This document shows positions 9,153 to 18,941 of a DNA stretch of 64,000 nt, one piece after another. Position 1 is the first letter of the stretch. Every line of letters starts with the position of its first letter. The DNA comes from Paenacidovorax monticola (GTDB lineage Bacteria; Pseudomonadota; Gammaproteobacteria; Burkholderiales; Burkholderiaceae_C), in assembly GCF_014489595.1 (NCBI RefSeq), contig NZ_CP060790.1:62001-126000 (forward strand), written 5' to 3'. A program made the position numbers and the translations under genes. Below the pieces are notes generated by a model. That model searched no databases, had not been told where the DNA came from, and worked only from the letters and a program-made list of their open reading frames with translations.

Positions 9153-10255
9153 TCAACCAATGCGCAGCGACTGCAATAGGCCCACCAGTTCCATCTGCCG
9201 GCGGCAGCCCGTCTTGCGCAGGAGGTTCTTGGTGTGCGAGCGCGCCGTGTGCCAGCTCATGCCCTCGACGACGGCGAAGTCCTTGACGGTCTTGCCTGAG
9301 GCCAGCAGCAGGACCAGCCGCGTTTCGGTGGGCGACAGTCCCAGTATCTCCCCGATCAGGCGCGGGTCGAGACCGCCTGGAGCGGCAGGATCGTGCAGGA
9401 CTGCCAGCGCCAGGGGGCCTGGTGCAAGGCCATCGGGTGCCGGGCGTTGATCGGCAGAACGGTGACTACCAAGCTGCGCGCGCCGGGCGCGGGTTGCAGG
9501 GCCCCCGCCATTCCTGTTCCCTGGCGCGAACAGGCGGCGGCCACGAGGGATTGCCAGCGCACCTGTGCGTTGCCCTCCAGGCACGACAGGCGACCGTGCC
9601 GCACGCCCATCGCTCCAGGCCGGGCGAGCATGCGGTCGGCGGCGGGGTTGGAATACTGGATGCGGCAATGCGCATCCACGATGACGAGGGCTTGCGGCAG
9701 CGCGTCGAGCGCTGCCAGCCCCAGGGCCATGTGACGCGCCAGTTGGCTGGCATGGGATCGCAGATGGGCCGCCCGTATCACATCCGGCGCAAGGTGCAGG
9801 GCGAAATCGCGATCGTCCTTGGTGAAGTGAGGCCGGTCCACTGCGCGCATGAAGCCCACGTACTGGCGCACGCTGCCTTCCACGCGCAGCACCAGTCCCA
9901 TGGTGTATTTCATGCCCTGTGGGGCGAGGCAGTCCACATAGAGAGCGCTGCGCGACATGTGACGGTCGCTGAAGTGCTCGTGGTCGAGCATCACCTGGCC
10001 CTGGCCTAGTCGCATGGCCAGAGGGACGCGCTCGTCGATCAGCGCATAGTGCTGGTCGTAGTTTGCCTGCGCCTCATCGTTGTTGATGTTCGCAAGGCTC
10101 TCCAGCACCATGCCTTGGTTCACGTCTACGGTGAGTTGGTGGAAGTTCGTGCATCCGACGGTTTCCTTGAACGCTTCCATACCGTCATACCAGTCCTGCG
10201 GCGACAGCACACCGTCGTACAGCAGCCCAGCGATGCGTCTTGCTTGTTCTTGCAT
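9153..10255 (-). CDS. LuxR-type transcriptional regulator (first of a tandem pair), frameshifted
   Basis: Paralog of the 8034-9146 gene: start MQEQARRIAGLLYDGVLSPQDWYDGM at ATG 10255, preceded by a GAGGGA ribosome site; MLDHEHFSDRHMSRSALYVDCL; PAS-like IVDAHCRIQYSNPAADRML; and a C-terminal helix-turn-helix LGLSPTETRLVLLLASGKTVKDFA...HTARSHTKNLLRKTGC. The N- and C-terminal parts lie in different frames. Adding one base to the C5 run (plus-strand G5, 9413-9417) restores PMALHQAPLALAVLHDPAAPGG and an intact protein of about 367 residues. The helix-turn-helix is well preserved, so the break is probably a sequence error, although a real null allele or slippage is possible. Confidence 0.75.
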
Positions 10256-10367
10256 GGCAATCCCTCGCCTTTGGCGCATTCTAGTAACCAAGCGTTGATC
10301 GCTCCGCTCAGGGTTTCCCGGATCGGGGGCTCTTACCGGCGTTTGGAAGATGCCGTGCTGGGGCCTG

Positions 10368-10384
10368 CCCACTTCTAAAGTGGG
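10368..10384. promoter_or_regulatory. inverted repeat CCCACTT-N3-AAGTGGG
   Basis: Perfect 7-bp arms with a 3-base centre, about 113-129 bp upstream of the first LuxR-type start codon. The short symmetric form fits a dimeric regulator site better than a terminator, since no T-run follows on either strand. Which protein binds is unknown. Confidence 0.35.
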
Positions 10385-10422
10385 AGACGCGTGGTCCCGC
10401 TGTGGGAGGAGTGCGTGGAAAC

Positions 10423-10456
10423 CGGCTTGCCAATGGCCATGGCTATTGGCAAGCCG
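10423..10456. promoter_or_regulatory. 34-bp near-perfect palindrome upstream of the LuxR pair
   Basis: Two 17-base arms that match at 16 positions, with no central gap (centre 10439/10440). The arms begin CGGCTTGCCAAT and end ATTGGCAAGCCG. It sits about 168-201 bp upstream of the first LuxR start. There is no T-run on either side. It could be an operator for the LuxR proteins or for another dimer, or an RNA hairpin in the leader. Confidence 0.4.
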
Positions 10457-10713
10457 CAGGACAAAGCAGAGACCCCGCAACGGGCTTCAACCTGAAAGGG
10501 CTCGACCTATCCACCAGCTTGGAAGGCGCCCGCAGGTACTGGTGACGCTCGCCTACGAGGCTTGCCGTAGCGTGAAGAATGCGGTAGCGGCCGCCAGGGC
10601 CAAGCCCGGTGTAGAGAGCCGTGCCCATGGGGGCCGGCGGTGCGCACCATCTCTCAGCCGAGTTGCTCGAGCAGGCGACGGCACCGATCTGCCCGAGGGA
10701 GCGGCGCAGCGTG

Positions 10714-13161
10714 TCAGCGTGCCCGCCCGGGCCGGGCCGGGCGCGCGCGCATCGCAGCCTGGCACAGGCGCCGGTATTCGCGCAGGGCCCGGCCCGCGTG
10801 TTCTAGCACGCTGCCGCTCTCGACGGGACCGCCGGCCATGCCCGAGGGGTGGCCGGTGAGTAGCGCGATGCCTTCGCCCACGTGCCGCGCGGTGTAGATG
10901 TGGAAGCAGCCCTGCCGCACGGCCTCGACCACGCGGTGTTCCAGCATCAGGTGACGCTGGTTGCGCGCGGGGATGAGCACGCCCTGCGCGCCCGTGAGCC
11001 CCGCGGCCTCGCAGGTGCGGAACCAGCCCTCGATCTTCTCGTTGAGCCCGCCCACGGGCAGCACCTCGCCGTGCTGGTTGAGCGCGCCCGTCACCGCGAT
11101 GTCCTGGCGCAGCGGCAGACCCGACAGCGATGACAGCAGCGCGTACAGCTCCGCGCACGAGGCCGAGTCGCCCTCCACGCCGCTGTATTCCTGCTCGAAC
11201 ACGATGGAAGCGTTGAGCGCCAGCGGCGCCACATGGCCGAACAGCGCCGTGAGGTAGCTGTGCAGGATCAGCACGCCCTTGTCGTGGATGGGGCCCGAGA
11301 GGTCCACCTCGCGCTCGATGTTGAGCAGCCCCTCCTGGCCCGCGAAGGTGCGTGCCGTGATGCGCACGGGGCAGCCAAAGCGGTAGTCGCCCAGATCGAT
11401 CTGCGTCAGCGCATTGAGCTGGCCCACCTGCGTGCCCTGCAGCGAGATCAGGCGTTCGCCCTCGGCAATGGATTCGTGCAGCGACTCCTCGGGGTAGTTG
11501 TGGCGCAGCCGCCGCGCCTGCAGCGCGGCGTCCACGTCCTGCGCGTCGGCGAGCGGTGCGCCACGCCGGCGCGCCAGCGTGGCGCTTTCGATGAGCAGCG
11601 CCTCGGTGGCCGCGAAGAGGGCGCTTTGCCGCTCCTGGTCGTCGGCCTCGCGGTGCGACTGTTCGAGCAGCCGCGCCACGCCCGCCGCCGTGAAGTGCGG
11701 CAGGCCCCGGCGCGCGCAGCTGCGCGCCACGAACACCGCCGTGGCATGGCGCGTCTCGGGGGTGGCGGCGAAGCGCTCGGCGAAATCCACCTTCACGCGG
11801 AAGCGCCGTGCAAGGTCGGGGTCACCCTCCTGCAGCGCGTAGTACTCCTCGACCGAGCCGATGAGCACGATCTTGACCTCCACGTCCACGGCCTCGGGCT
11901 GCAGCGCCACGGGCGAGGCTGGGCCGTGGGCCGCGCCCGCGTCCTCGATGGTGAGGCGGCTGCAGCGCAGGAAGCGGCGCAGCCGCTCCCACAGCGGTTC
12001 GTCGCCCAGCAGGTCGCGCAGGAACAGCATGAGGAAGCCGCCGTGCGCGCGCAGCAGGCTGCCCGCGTGGATGCCCGAGAAGTCCGCGTGCGGCGCATCG
12101 CCGTCGGACTGGTGCTCGATGTTGCCAAACAGGCTGCGCAGCTGCGGGTTGTCTTCGACGACCACGGGGGCGCCGCGCAGGTCGCCGTTGTCCACGGCCA
12201 GGTTCACATGGCAGTGCGCGAGCAGGTCGGCCAGTTCGGCGCGGCGGTCTTCCTCGGCAGGGTCGTCGGTCTCGGCCTCCGCATGGGGCACGAAGAGGTC
12301 GAGGTGTTCCAGCACTTCGCGCTGGATCTGGTCGAACCAGTGGCCGAGCTTGGCCGCGTCCTTGATCTGCTTGCGCAGCCCCTGGCGGATCTCGTCGAGC
12401 GCATGGTCCACGAGGGGCTTGGCGGTCTGGCGGCGCAGCGCCGCCAGGGCTTCGTCGCGCGCGCGCTCCAGGGGGCGCATGCGCTCCAGAAAGCGCGAGA
12501 TCTCGGCGCGCAGCTCCTGCTCGGCCTGTTCGATGGCGGCCCGCTGCTCGCGCGTGAGGGCCTCGGCCTCGGCTTCGGTCAGGCCCTTGCCGTCGCTGCC
12601 CAGCAGCGTGAACACCATCTGGCCGCCGTCGCGCGTCACGCGGAAGCGGCGGGCCTCGGCGAACAGGTCCAGCTCGGCGAAGGCGCGTGCTTCCTCGGCC
12701 TGGTGGCCTTTCTCGATGCGTTCGGCCTCGGCCTTGGTGTCGGGGGCCGCCAGGCGCTTGGGGATCTCGGCTTCCAGCGTCTTGGCCCATTGCTGCATGC
12801 CCTGGCGCAGCAGGCGGCCCTGGCCCGTGGGCAGGCGCAGGGCGCGGGGGCGCTCGGGCGTGTCGAAGTCGTGCAGGTAGCACAGGTCCGGGGGCGCGGG
12901 GCGTTCGGCGGCGGCCTGGTGCATGGCCTGGCGCATGAGCGAGGCGCGGCCGCTGCCCACCTCGCCGAGCACGAACAGGTTGTAGTCGGGCTGGTCCAGG
13001 CCCAGACCGAAGCGCGCGGCCTCGGCGGCACGGTCCTGGCCGATCCAGGGCAAGGGCAGGCCCACGAGTTCTCCCGTGTCGGCGAAGCCCATCGAATCCG
13101 GAGGAACGACCCGGCGCAGGCGCGCCGCGTCCAACTCGCTGCAGGCAGTGTGAAGGGTCAC
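10714..13161 (-). CDS. Lon-like ATP-dependent protease (AAA_32 / LonB-type)
   Basis: 815 residues from GTG 13161. An N-terminal ATPase region carries the loose P-loop GEVGSGRAS usual in this family (Arg replaces the Walker Lys), then a long charged coiled-coil segment rich in Glu, Arg and Ala (about 120-270), the second ATPase half (FLMLFLRDLLGDEPLWERL, IVLIGSVEEYYAL), and a C-terminal S16 protease domain: catalytic Ser in GDSAS and Lys in GGLNEKIEG. It is distinct from the full Lon gene at 33.5 kb and lacks the Lon substrate-binding N-domain. The start codon overlaps the hemH stop as GTGA, so it is probably translated by coupling. Targets unknown. Confidence 0.85.
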   Translation of the reverse strand: MTLHTACSELDAARLRRVVPPDSMGFADTGELVGLPLPWIGQDRAAEAARFGLGLDQPDYNLFVLGEVGSGRASLMRQAMHQAAAERPAPPDLCYLHDFDTPERPRALRLPTGQGRLLRQGMQQWAKTLEAEIPKRLAAPDTKAEAERIEKGHQAEEARAFAELDLFAEARRFRVTRDGGQMVFTLLGSDGKGLTEAEAEALTREQRAAIEQAEQELRAEISRFLERMRPLERARDEALAALRRQTAKPLVDHALDEIRQGLRKQIKDAAKLGHWFDQIQREVLEHLDLFVPHAEAETDDPAEEDRRAELADLLAHCHVNLAVDNGDLRGAPVVVEDNPQLRSLFGNIEHQSDGDAPHADFSGIHAGSLLRAHGGFLMLFLRDLLGDEPLWERLRRFLRCSRLTIEDAGAAHGPASPVALQPEAVDVEVKIVLIGSVEEYYALQEGDPDLARRFRVKVDFAERFAATPETRHATAVFVARSCARRGLPHFTAAGVARLLEQSHREADDQERQSALFAATEALLIESATLARRRGAPLADAQDVDAALQARRLRHNYPEESLHESIAEGERLISLQGTQVGQLNALTQIDLGDYRFGCPVRITARTFAGQEGLLNIEREVDLSGPIHDKGVLILHSYLTALFGHVAPLALNASIVFEQEYSGVEGDSASCAELYALLSSLSGLPLRQDIAVTGALNQHGEVLPVGGLNEKIEGWFRTCEAAGLTGAQGVLIPARNQRHLMLEHRVVEAVRQGCFHIYTARHVGEGIALLTGHPSGMAGGPVESGSVLEHAGRALREYRRLCQAAMRARPARPGRAR

Positions 13162-14251
13162 TGCGGTGCTCCCGAGGCCAGGGCGCGCTCGCGCGCGTCG
13201 GCCAGTGCCTGGGCGGGCGCAGGTTCCGTGGGCCAGCCGGCGAGGTGCCTCTGCGCGATGCGGCTCAGGGCGCCGATCCAGGCGTGGCTGTCGTTGAGGC
13301 AGGGGATGTAATGAAACTCCTGGCCACCCGCGTGCAGGAAGGCCTCGCGCGCCTCCTGGTTGATCTCTTCGAGCGTCTCCAGGCAGTCGCTGGTGAAGCC
13401 GGGGCAGACCACGTCCACGCGGCGCGTGCCGGCCCGGGCGAGCTCGACCAGCGTGGGCTCGGTGTAGGGCTCCAGCCACTTGGCCTTGCCGAAGCGCGAC
13501 TGGAACGTGACCCGGAAGCGCTCGGCGCGCAGCCCCAGGCGCTCGGCCAGCAGGCGTGCGGTCTTGCGTGCCTCGCAGTGGTAGGGGTCGCCCAGGTGCA
13601 GCGTGCGTTCGGGCACGCCGTGGAAGCTCATGACCAGTTGCTCGGGCTGGCCGTTCTGGCGCCAGTGCGACTCGATGCAGCGTGCCAGGGCTTCGATGTA
13701 GCCGATGTCGTCGTGGTAGCGGTTCACGAAGCGCAGCTCGGGCACATGCCGCGTGCGCGCGGCCCAGGCATACACCGCGTCGAACACGCTGGCCGTGGTG
13801 GTGCCGGAGTACTGCGGGTACAGCGGCAGCACGAGGATGCGCGTGGCGCCCTCGGCCTTAAGCGCGTCGAGCTGGCTTGCGATGGAGGGGTTGCCGTAGC
13901 GCATGGCATGGCGCACCAGCACCTGGTGGCCGGCCTCGCCGAGCCAGCCGCGCAGCATCGTGGCCTGCTTGGTGGTCCAGGCCTGCAGGGGGAGCCCTCG
14001 GGCGTCCACACGCTGGCGTACTTGGCGGCCGACTTCGCGGGCCGGGTGCGCAGGATGATGCCGTGCAGGATGGGCCACCAAGCGAGCCTGGGGATCTCGA
14101 CCACGCGGTGGTCGCCCAGGAACTGGGCCAGGTAGCGGCGCAGCGCAGGCGCGGTGGGCGCATCGGGGGTACCCAGGTTGCACAGCAGCACGGCCGTGCG
14201 TTCGGGCTGGCCATGGCGGTAGGGGGGCTCGGGGGCAAAGCGGGGGCGCAT
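13158..14251 (-). CDS. hemH: ferrochelatase, frameshifted
   Basis: Inserts ferrous iron into protoporphyrin IX, the last step of haem synthesis. The start [20 protein letters not shown] at ATG 14251 leads into [14 protein letters not shown] and [17 protein letters not shown]. The later part, in another frame, has [31 protein letters not shown], the metal-site [18 protein letters not shown] and [15 protein letters not shown]. Adding one base to the run at 13988-13992 (plus-strand G5) joins WTPEGSPL to QAWTTKQ and gives about 364 residues, the usual length. An essential gene so well preserved points to a sequence error. Divergent from the HAD gene; stop overlaps the Lon-like start. Confidence 0.85.
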
Positions 14252-14320
14252 GGCCGCATTGTGGCAAATGCGGGGGCCCCGGGGCCGACCGGGAGCGGGG
14301 GGCTGGGGTATTCTCGGAAC

Positions 14321-15016
14321 ATGCTCGACACCGCCCGCATCCGCGCCATCACCCTGGACCTCGACGACACCCTCTGGCCCATCTGGCCCACCATGGAGCG
14401 TGCCGAGCAGGTGCTGCGCGGCTGGCTGCGGCCGCAGGCTCCGGCCACCGTGGCGCTGCTGGAGCAGCCCGAGCGCGCGCGGGCCGTGCGGGCCCGCGTG
14501 GTGCAGGCGCGGCCCGACCTCGCGCACGACCTGAGCGCCGTGCGGCGCGAATTCATCCGCGCCGCGCTGACCGAGGCGGGCGACGATCCCGCGCTGACCG
14601 ATGGCGGCTTCGACGTGTTCTTCGCCGAGCGCCAGCGCGTGGAGCTGTACGGCGACGCGCTGCAGGCGCTGGATTACCTGGCCGCGCGGCATCCGGTGGT
14701 GGCCCTGTCCAATGGCAACGCCAACCTGGGGGAGATCGGCATCGCGCGGTACTTCCGCGGCAGCATCAGCGCGAGCCAGTTCGGCGTGGCCAAACCCGAC
14801 CCCCGCATCTTCCACGCGGCGGCGCAGCACCTGGGCGTGGAGCCTTCCCAGGTGCTGCACGTGGGCGACGATGCCACGCTCGACGCCCACGGTGCGCTGG
14901 GCGCAGGCATGCAGGCCGTGTGGATCAACCGTGGCGGCGCCGATTGGCCACATGGAGAGGCGACACCCCATGCCACCGTGGACAGCCTCACGGCGCTGTG
15001 CCGCCTGCTCGACTGA
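14321..15016 (+). CDS. HAD-superfamily hydrolase (HAD-IA, phosphatase-like)
   Basis: 231 residues from ATG 14321, with no leader peptide. All four HAD motifs are present: [13 protein letters not shown] (nucleophile Asp near 13, acid/base Asp two residues on); II, VALSNGN; III, the Lys in [25 protein letters not shown]. The cap is helical (subclass IA), as in YigB-type FMN and sugar phosphatases. The start is 69 bp from the divergent hemH start, so they share a short promoter region. The substrate cannot be inferred. Confidence 0.85.
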   Translation: MLDTARIRAITLDLDDTLWPIWPTMERAEQVLRGWLRPQAPATVALLEQPERARAVRARVVQARPDLAHDLSAVRREFIRAALTEAGDDPALTDGGFDVFFAERQRVELYGDALQALDYLAARHPVVALSNGNANLGEIGIARYFRGSISASQFGVAKPDPRIFHAAAQHLGVEPSQVLHVGDDATLDAHGALGAGMQAVWINRGGADWPHGEATPHATVDSLTALCRLLD

Positions 15017-15044
15017 GCCCGTCTTGCCCTCCCGCTGGAAACTC

Positions 15045-15869
15045 ATGCCACACACACAGGTCTTCCTGCCCCCGGTGCGTACCGTGGGGCTCATGCAACC
15101 CCTGGCCTGGCTGGCCTGGGGCTGGCGCGACATGGCGCGCGCGGGCTGGGTCAGCTGGGCGCACGGCCTGGCGCTCGCGCTGTTCGGCGCGCTCATCGTG
15201 GCCGTGGCGCACAACCGCTTCTGGCTGCTGGCGGGGGCGCTGTCGGGCTTTCTGGTAGTGGGGCCGGTGCTGGCCACCAGCCTGTATGCGCTGAGCCGGG
15301 CGCTGGAGCGGCGCGAGCGCGCGGACTGGAGCGTGGTGAACCGCACCTGGCTGCAATGGCAGCGCAGCCATCCGCGCAAGTGGGGCGACCACGACTACTG
15401 GTGCCTGGTGCAGTTCGGCCTGCTGCTGGCCCTGGCCGCGACCGGATGGGTGCTGACCTCGGCCGCGCTCATCACGCTGCTCGCGCCCGTGCGCGTGGAC
15501 ACGCCGCTCGACTTCGTGCGCCACGTGGTGCTGGCGCGGGACGGCTGGCTGTTCGAACTGTGGCTGGGGCTGGGCAGCCTGCTGGCGGCGCCGATCTTCG
15601 CGTCCAGCGTGGTGGCCATGCCCCTGCTGCTGGACCGGCGCGCCACGCTGCGCCAGGCGGTGCTCACGAGCTGGCAGGCCGTGCTGTCCAACCCCGCGCC
15701 CATGGCGCTGTGGGCCGCGCTGATCCTGGTGTTCACGCTGCTGGGCCTGGGGTCGCTGCTGCTGGGGCTGGTTGCCGCCATGCCCATGCTGGGCCATGCG
15801 AGCTGGCATGCCTACCGCGACCTCGTCGATGCCTCGGGCCTGCCCGAGCGCGGGGAGGGGGCGGCGTGA
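15045..15869 (+). CDS. integral membrane protein, DUF2189-like
   Basis: 274 residues from ATG 15045, starting [16 protein letters not shown]. About six hydrophobic helices: [35 protein letters not shown], a pair around [44 protein letters not shown], and [22 protein letters not shown] near the end. The motif [18 protein letters not shown] and the closing [13 protein letters not shown] resemble the DUF2189 family. It begins 28 bp after the HAD gene and its stop overlaps the next gene as GTGA. Function unknown. Confidence 0.7.
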   Translation: MPHTQVFLPPVRTVGLMQPLAWLAWGWRDMARAGWVSWAHGLALALFGALIVAVAHNRFWLLAGALSGFLVVGPVLATSLYALSRALERRERADWSVVNRTWLQWQRSHPRKWGDHDYWCLVQFGLLLALAATGWVLTSAALITLLAPVRVDTPLDFVRHVVLARDGWLFELWLGLGSLLAAPIFASSVVAMPLLLDRRATLRQAVLTSWQAVLSNPAPMALWAALILVFTLLGLGSLLLGLVAAMPMLGHASWHAYRDLVDASGLPERGEGAA

Positions 15870-16078
15870 TCTTCGGCTTTACCGAGGCCCAGATCTCGGG
15901 CTTCTTCCTCACCTACGGGATCGGCGCATTCATCCTGTACATGGTGTTCATCATCGGCCAACTGGCCTGGCAGTCCAAGGCCGGGCGCTTCGGCACCTTC
16001 GTGCTCTTCCTCGGGCTGGGCGTGGGCTTCATCGGGTTCCTGGCGAAGGTGGTGATTCAGTGGTGGCTGGAGCGCTGA
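15866..16078 (+). CDS. small membrane protein, DUF2788-like
   Basis: 70 residues from GTG 15866, overlapping the preceding stop (GTGA), which supports this start and translational coupling. Two hydrophobic helices: FFLTYGIGAFILYMVFIIGQLAW and GTFVLFLGLGVGFIGFLAKVVIQWWLER, separated by a short basic turn (QSKAGRFG). Size and the phrase YGIGAFILYMVFIIGQLA resemble the DUF2788 family of proteobacterial inner-membrane proteins. Function unknown. Confidence 0.7.
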   Translation: MIFGFTEAQISGFFLTYGIGAFILYMVFIIGQLAWQSKAGRFGTFVLFLGLGVGFIGFLAKVVIQWWLER

Positions 16079-16088
16079 GCGCTCCCCG

Positions 16089-18812
16089 TCAGGCGCGCGC
16101 CGCCCTGAACCTGCGCTGAAGGGCCTTCTCGGCCTCGGCCACCGCGAACACGCAGGCGCCCGCGAGCACCACGCGCAGCCACTCGCCGGGCGAGAGGTCG
16201 GTGGAGCCGAAAACGCCCTGCAGCCAGGGCAGGTGCACGTAGGCCAGCTGCAGCAGCAGGCACGCGGCGATGGCCATCGGCACCTTGGGGTTGCCCAGCA
16301 GGCCCTCGCGCGAGAGCACGCCGCGGTCGATGTAGCGGCTGTTGTAGAGGTAGAACATCTCCACCACCACCACGGCGCTCACGGCCATGGTGCGCGCGGT
16401 CTCCAGGTCCGCGCCATGCGCCAGCTCCCACAGGAACAGGCCCAGCGACGCGCCCGCCATCAGCAAGGTCACCATCACCACGCGCCAGGCGAACAGGCCC
16501 GTGAGCAGCGATTCGCGCGGGTCGCGTGGGCGGCGGCGCATCACGTCGCTCTCGGCCGGCTCGAACGCGAGTGCCAGGCCCAGCGTGCTCGACGTGACGA
16601 GGTTGATCCACAGCACCTGCGTGGCCGTGAGCGGCAGCGCCAGCCCGAGGAAGATGGCCAGCACCACGACGAGCGCCTCGCCGCCGTTGGTGGGCAGCAT
16701 GAAGAGGATGAACTTGCGCACGTTGTCGTACACGCCGCGCCCTTCGCGCACTGCCTGGCCCAGCGTGGCGAAGTTGTCGTCGGCGAGCACCATGGCGGCA
16801 GCGTCCTTGGCGGCTTCGGTGCCCTTGTCTCCCATGGCCACGCCCACGTCGGCGCGCTTGAGCGCGGGCGCGTCGTTCACGCCGTCGCCCGTCATGGCGA
16901 CCACTTCGCCACAGGCCTGCAGCGCGTCGACGAGGCGCAGCTTGTGTTCGGGGCTGGCGCGCGCGAACACGTCCACGTCCTGCACCACGGCGCGCAGCGC
17001 GGCGTCGTCGAGCAGTTCGATCTCGGCGCCCGTGAGTGCGGGCTTGCCCGCGCCGATACCGAGCTGCACGCCGATGGCGCGCGCCGTTTCGCCATGGTCG
17101 CCCGTGATCATCTTGACGCGGATGCCGGCCGCGTGGCATTCGGCCACGGCCGCCAGCGCCTCGGGGCGCGGCGGGTCCATGCTGCCCAGCAATGCCAGCA
17201 GCGTGAAGCCGCCGCCCTCCACATCGGCGAAGTCCAGGCGCGTCTGCGTGGCGGGCACGGCGCGCACGGCGACGGCCAGCACGCGCAGCGCGCGCGCCGC
17301 GCAGTCGTTGGCCGCGCGGCGCCACAGGTCGTGGTCCAGCGGCCCGTCCGTGCCGTCGGGGTTGCGCTGGCGCTGGCACATGTCGAGCACGCGCTCGGGC
17401 GCGCCCTTGAGGAACACCAGCGCCCGGCCCGCGTGGTCGTGGTGCAGCGTGGCCATGAAACGGTGCTCGGACTCGAACGGGATCGCATCCGTGCGCGGCC
17501 AGGCCTGGTGTTCGGCGGGTGCGTCCAGCCCCGCCTTGAGCGCGAGCGTGAGCAGCGCGCCCTCGGTCGGGTCGCCTGTCAGCGTCCACTGCCCGTGGTC
17601 GTTCTGCAGCGCCGCGTCGTTGCACAGCAGGGCTGCGCGCGCGATGAGCGCGAGCTGCGGGTGGGCCTCGGGCGCCACGGCCGCACCGCCCACGTGGAAG
17701 CCGCCGTCGGGCGCGTAGCCCGTGCCGCTCACCTCGTACACGCTGGAGGCCGTCACCACGCGCTGCACGGTCATGGCATTGCAGGTCAGCGTGCCGGTCT
17801 TGTCCGAACAGATCACGGTGACCGAGCCCAGCGCCTCCACGGCCGGCAGGTGGCGGATGATGGCGTTCCGGTGCGCCATGCGCCGCACGCCCAGCGCGAG
17901 CGTGATGGTCATGATCGCCGGTAGCCCCTCGGGAATGGCCGAGGCCGCGAGCGCCACGGTCATCATGAACATGCTGGCGGCCGACTCGCCGCGCCAGAGC
18001 ACGCCCACGGCGAACGTGGCGGCGCCAAGCACGCCGATCGCCACCGCGAGCCAGCGGCTGAACTGCGTGATCTGGCGCAGCAGCGGCGTAGTGCCCGCCG
18101 GCACGGCCTGCAGCAGCGCGCTGATGCGTCCGATCTCGGTGGCCGTGCCGGTCTCGACCACGAGGCCCGTGGCGGTGCCCGAGGCCACGAGGGTGCCCGA
18201 GAACAGCATGCCCTGGCGGTCGCCCAGCGGCGCATCGGCGGGCACGGGCTGCATGCCCTTGCCGGCGGGAACGGACTCGCCCGTGAGCACGGCTTCATCG
18301 GCGCGCAGGCCCCGCGCGGCCAGGATGCGCAGGTCGGCCGGCACCTTGTCGCCCGAGGCGAGCAGCACCACGTCGCCGGGCACGAGCTGCGCGGCCGCTA
18401 CCTGCATGCGCTCGCCGCCGCGCAGCGCCGTGGCCTGGGGCGTGAGCATGCGCCGGATCGCGTCCAGGGCCGATTCGGCCTTGCCCTCCTGCAGGAAGCC
18501 GATCACCGCGTTCACGATGACGGCGCCCAGCAGCACGCCCGTGTCCACCCAATGCCCGAGCACGGCCGTGACCCCGGCGGCGCCGAGCATGATGTACATG
18601 AGCACGTTGTGGAACTGCTGCGCAAAGCGCAGCCAGGCGGGCCGGCTGGGCGGCGGCGGCAGCCGGTTGGGGCCGTGCCGCGCCAGGCGCTGCGCGGCCT
18701 CGGCGGGCGCCAGGCCCAGCAAGGGGTCGGCGCGCAGGGCCTGCGCGGCCTCGGCGGCGGGCATCGCGTGCCAGGTGGTGGGCGGGGGGCGGGGCGGATT
18801 CGTCGGGCTCAT
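16089..18812 (-). CDS. P-type cation-transporting ATPase (Ca2+/Mn2+-type, class II)
   Basis: 907 residues. Pumps a cation across the inner membrane at the cost of ATP. Features in order: a cation-ATPase N-domain (about 20-80); actuator motif LTGESVPAG (about 177-185); transmembrane motif AIPEGLPAIMTITLALGV (PEGLP, as in SERCA/PMR1-type pumps); phosphorylation motif CSDKTGTLT with Asp337; nucleotide-site FLKGAPERVLDM; hinge MTGDGVNDAPALKRADVGVAMG; and six C-terminal helices. This resembles Ca/Mn pumps rather than Mg (MgtA) or heavy-metal pumps, which would have CPx. A FNR-type box and matching -10 element lie upstream, so induction at low oxygen is predicted. The ion is not certain. Confidence 0.85.
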   Translation of the reverse strand: MSPTNPPRPPPTTWHAMPAAEAAQALRADPLLGLAPAEAAQRLARHGPNRLPPPPSRPAWLRFAQQFHNVLMYIMLGAAGVTAVLGHWVDTGVLLGAVIVNAVIGFLQEGKAESALDAIRRMLTPQATALRGGERMQVAAAQLVPGDVVLLASGDKVPADLRILAARGLRADEAVLTGESVPAGKGMQPVPADAPLGDRQGMLFSGTLVASGTATGLVVETGTATEIGRISALLQAVPAGTTPLLRQITQFSRWLAVAIGVLGAATFAVGVLWRGESAASMFMMTVALAASAIPEGLPAIMTITLALGVRRMAHRNAIIRHLPAVEALGSVTVICSDKTGTLTCNAMTVQRVVTASSVYEVSGTGYAPDGGFHVGGAAVAPEAHPQLALIARAALLCNDAALQNDHGQWTLTGDPTEGALLTLALKAGLDAPAEHQAWPRTDAIPFESEHRFMATLHHDHAGRALVFLKGAPERVLDMCQRQRNPDGTDGPLDHDLWRRAANDCAARALRVLAVAVRAVPATQTRLDFADVEGGGFTLLALLGSMDPPRPEALAAVAECHAAGIRVKMITGDHGETARAIGVQLGIGAGKPALTGAEIELLDDAALRAVVQDVDVFARASPEHKLRLVDALQACGEVVAMTGDGVNDAPALKRADVGVAMGDKGTEAAKDAAAMVLADDNFATLGQAVREGRGVYDNVRKFILFMLPTNGGEALVVVLAIFLGLALPLTATQVLWINLVTSSTLGLALAFEPAESDVMRRRPRDPRESLLTGLFAWRVVMVTLLMAGASLGLFLWELAHGADLETARTMAVSAVVVVEMFYLYNSRYIDRGVLSREGLLGNPKVPMAIAACLLLQLAYVHLPWLQGVFGSTDLSPGEWLRVVLAGACVFAVAEAEKALQRRFRAARA

Positions 18813-18908
18813 GGGGGGATGGCGGTCGGCGAAAGCGCGTCGGCTCCGGCAGCAGCGGTGGCGTCGGCGCAGGAGGTGGGGAGGGCGCGGGCCCGCCCCG
18901 GCGAGGGG

Positions 18909-18921
18909 TGGAATCAGTCTA
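18909..18921 (-). promoter_or_regulatory. predicted -10 element and start site of the cation ATPase promoter
   Basis: On the minus strand TAGACT lies at 18921-18916. A start about 7 bp downstream would fall near 18909, which is 41.5 bp from the centre of the FNR-type box. No -35 element is needed at a promoter of this class. Confidence 0.45.
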
Positions 18922-18941
18922 GGAGCCGATGGTGGCGGGGT

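Larger units (their letters stand above)
10256..10713. other. 458-bp gap with two inverted repeats, no gene seen
   Basis: Lies between the start of the LuxR pair and the end of the Lon-like protease gene, both on the minus strand. It must hold the LuxR-pair promoter; a TAGAAT -10-like element (minus strand, near 10280-10285) is 25-30 bp from the start but no good -35 was found. Two inverted repeats (10368-10384 and 10423-10456) are listed separately. No convincing coding sequence was found in either strand. Confidence 0.5.

Noticed and set aside
9413..9417. Phase-variable or programmed frameshift in luxR copy 1
   Set aside because: A run of only five G is short for phase variation, and five other breaks of the same kind occur in unrelated housekeeping genes.
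11233..13311. 692-codon plus-strand frame opposite the Lon-like gene
   Set aside because: No domain, and the opposite strand has S16 protease and ATPase motifs.
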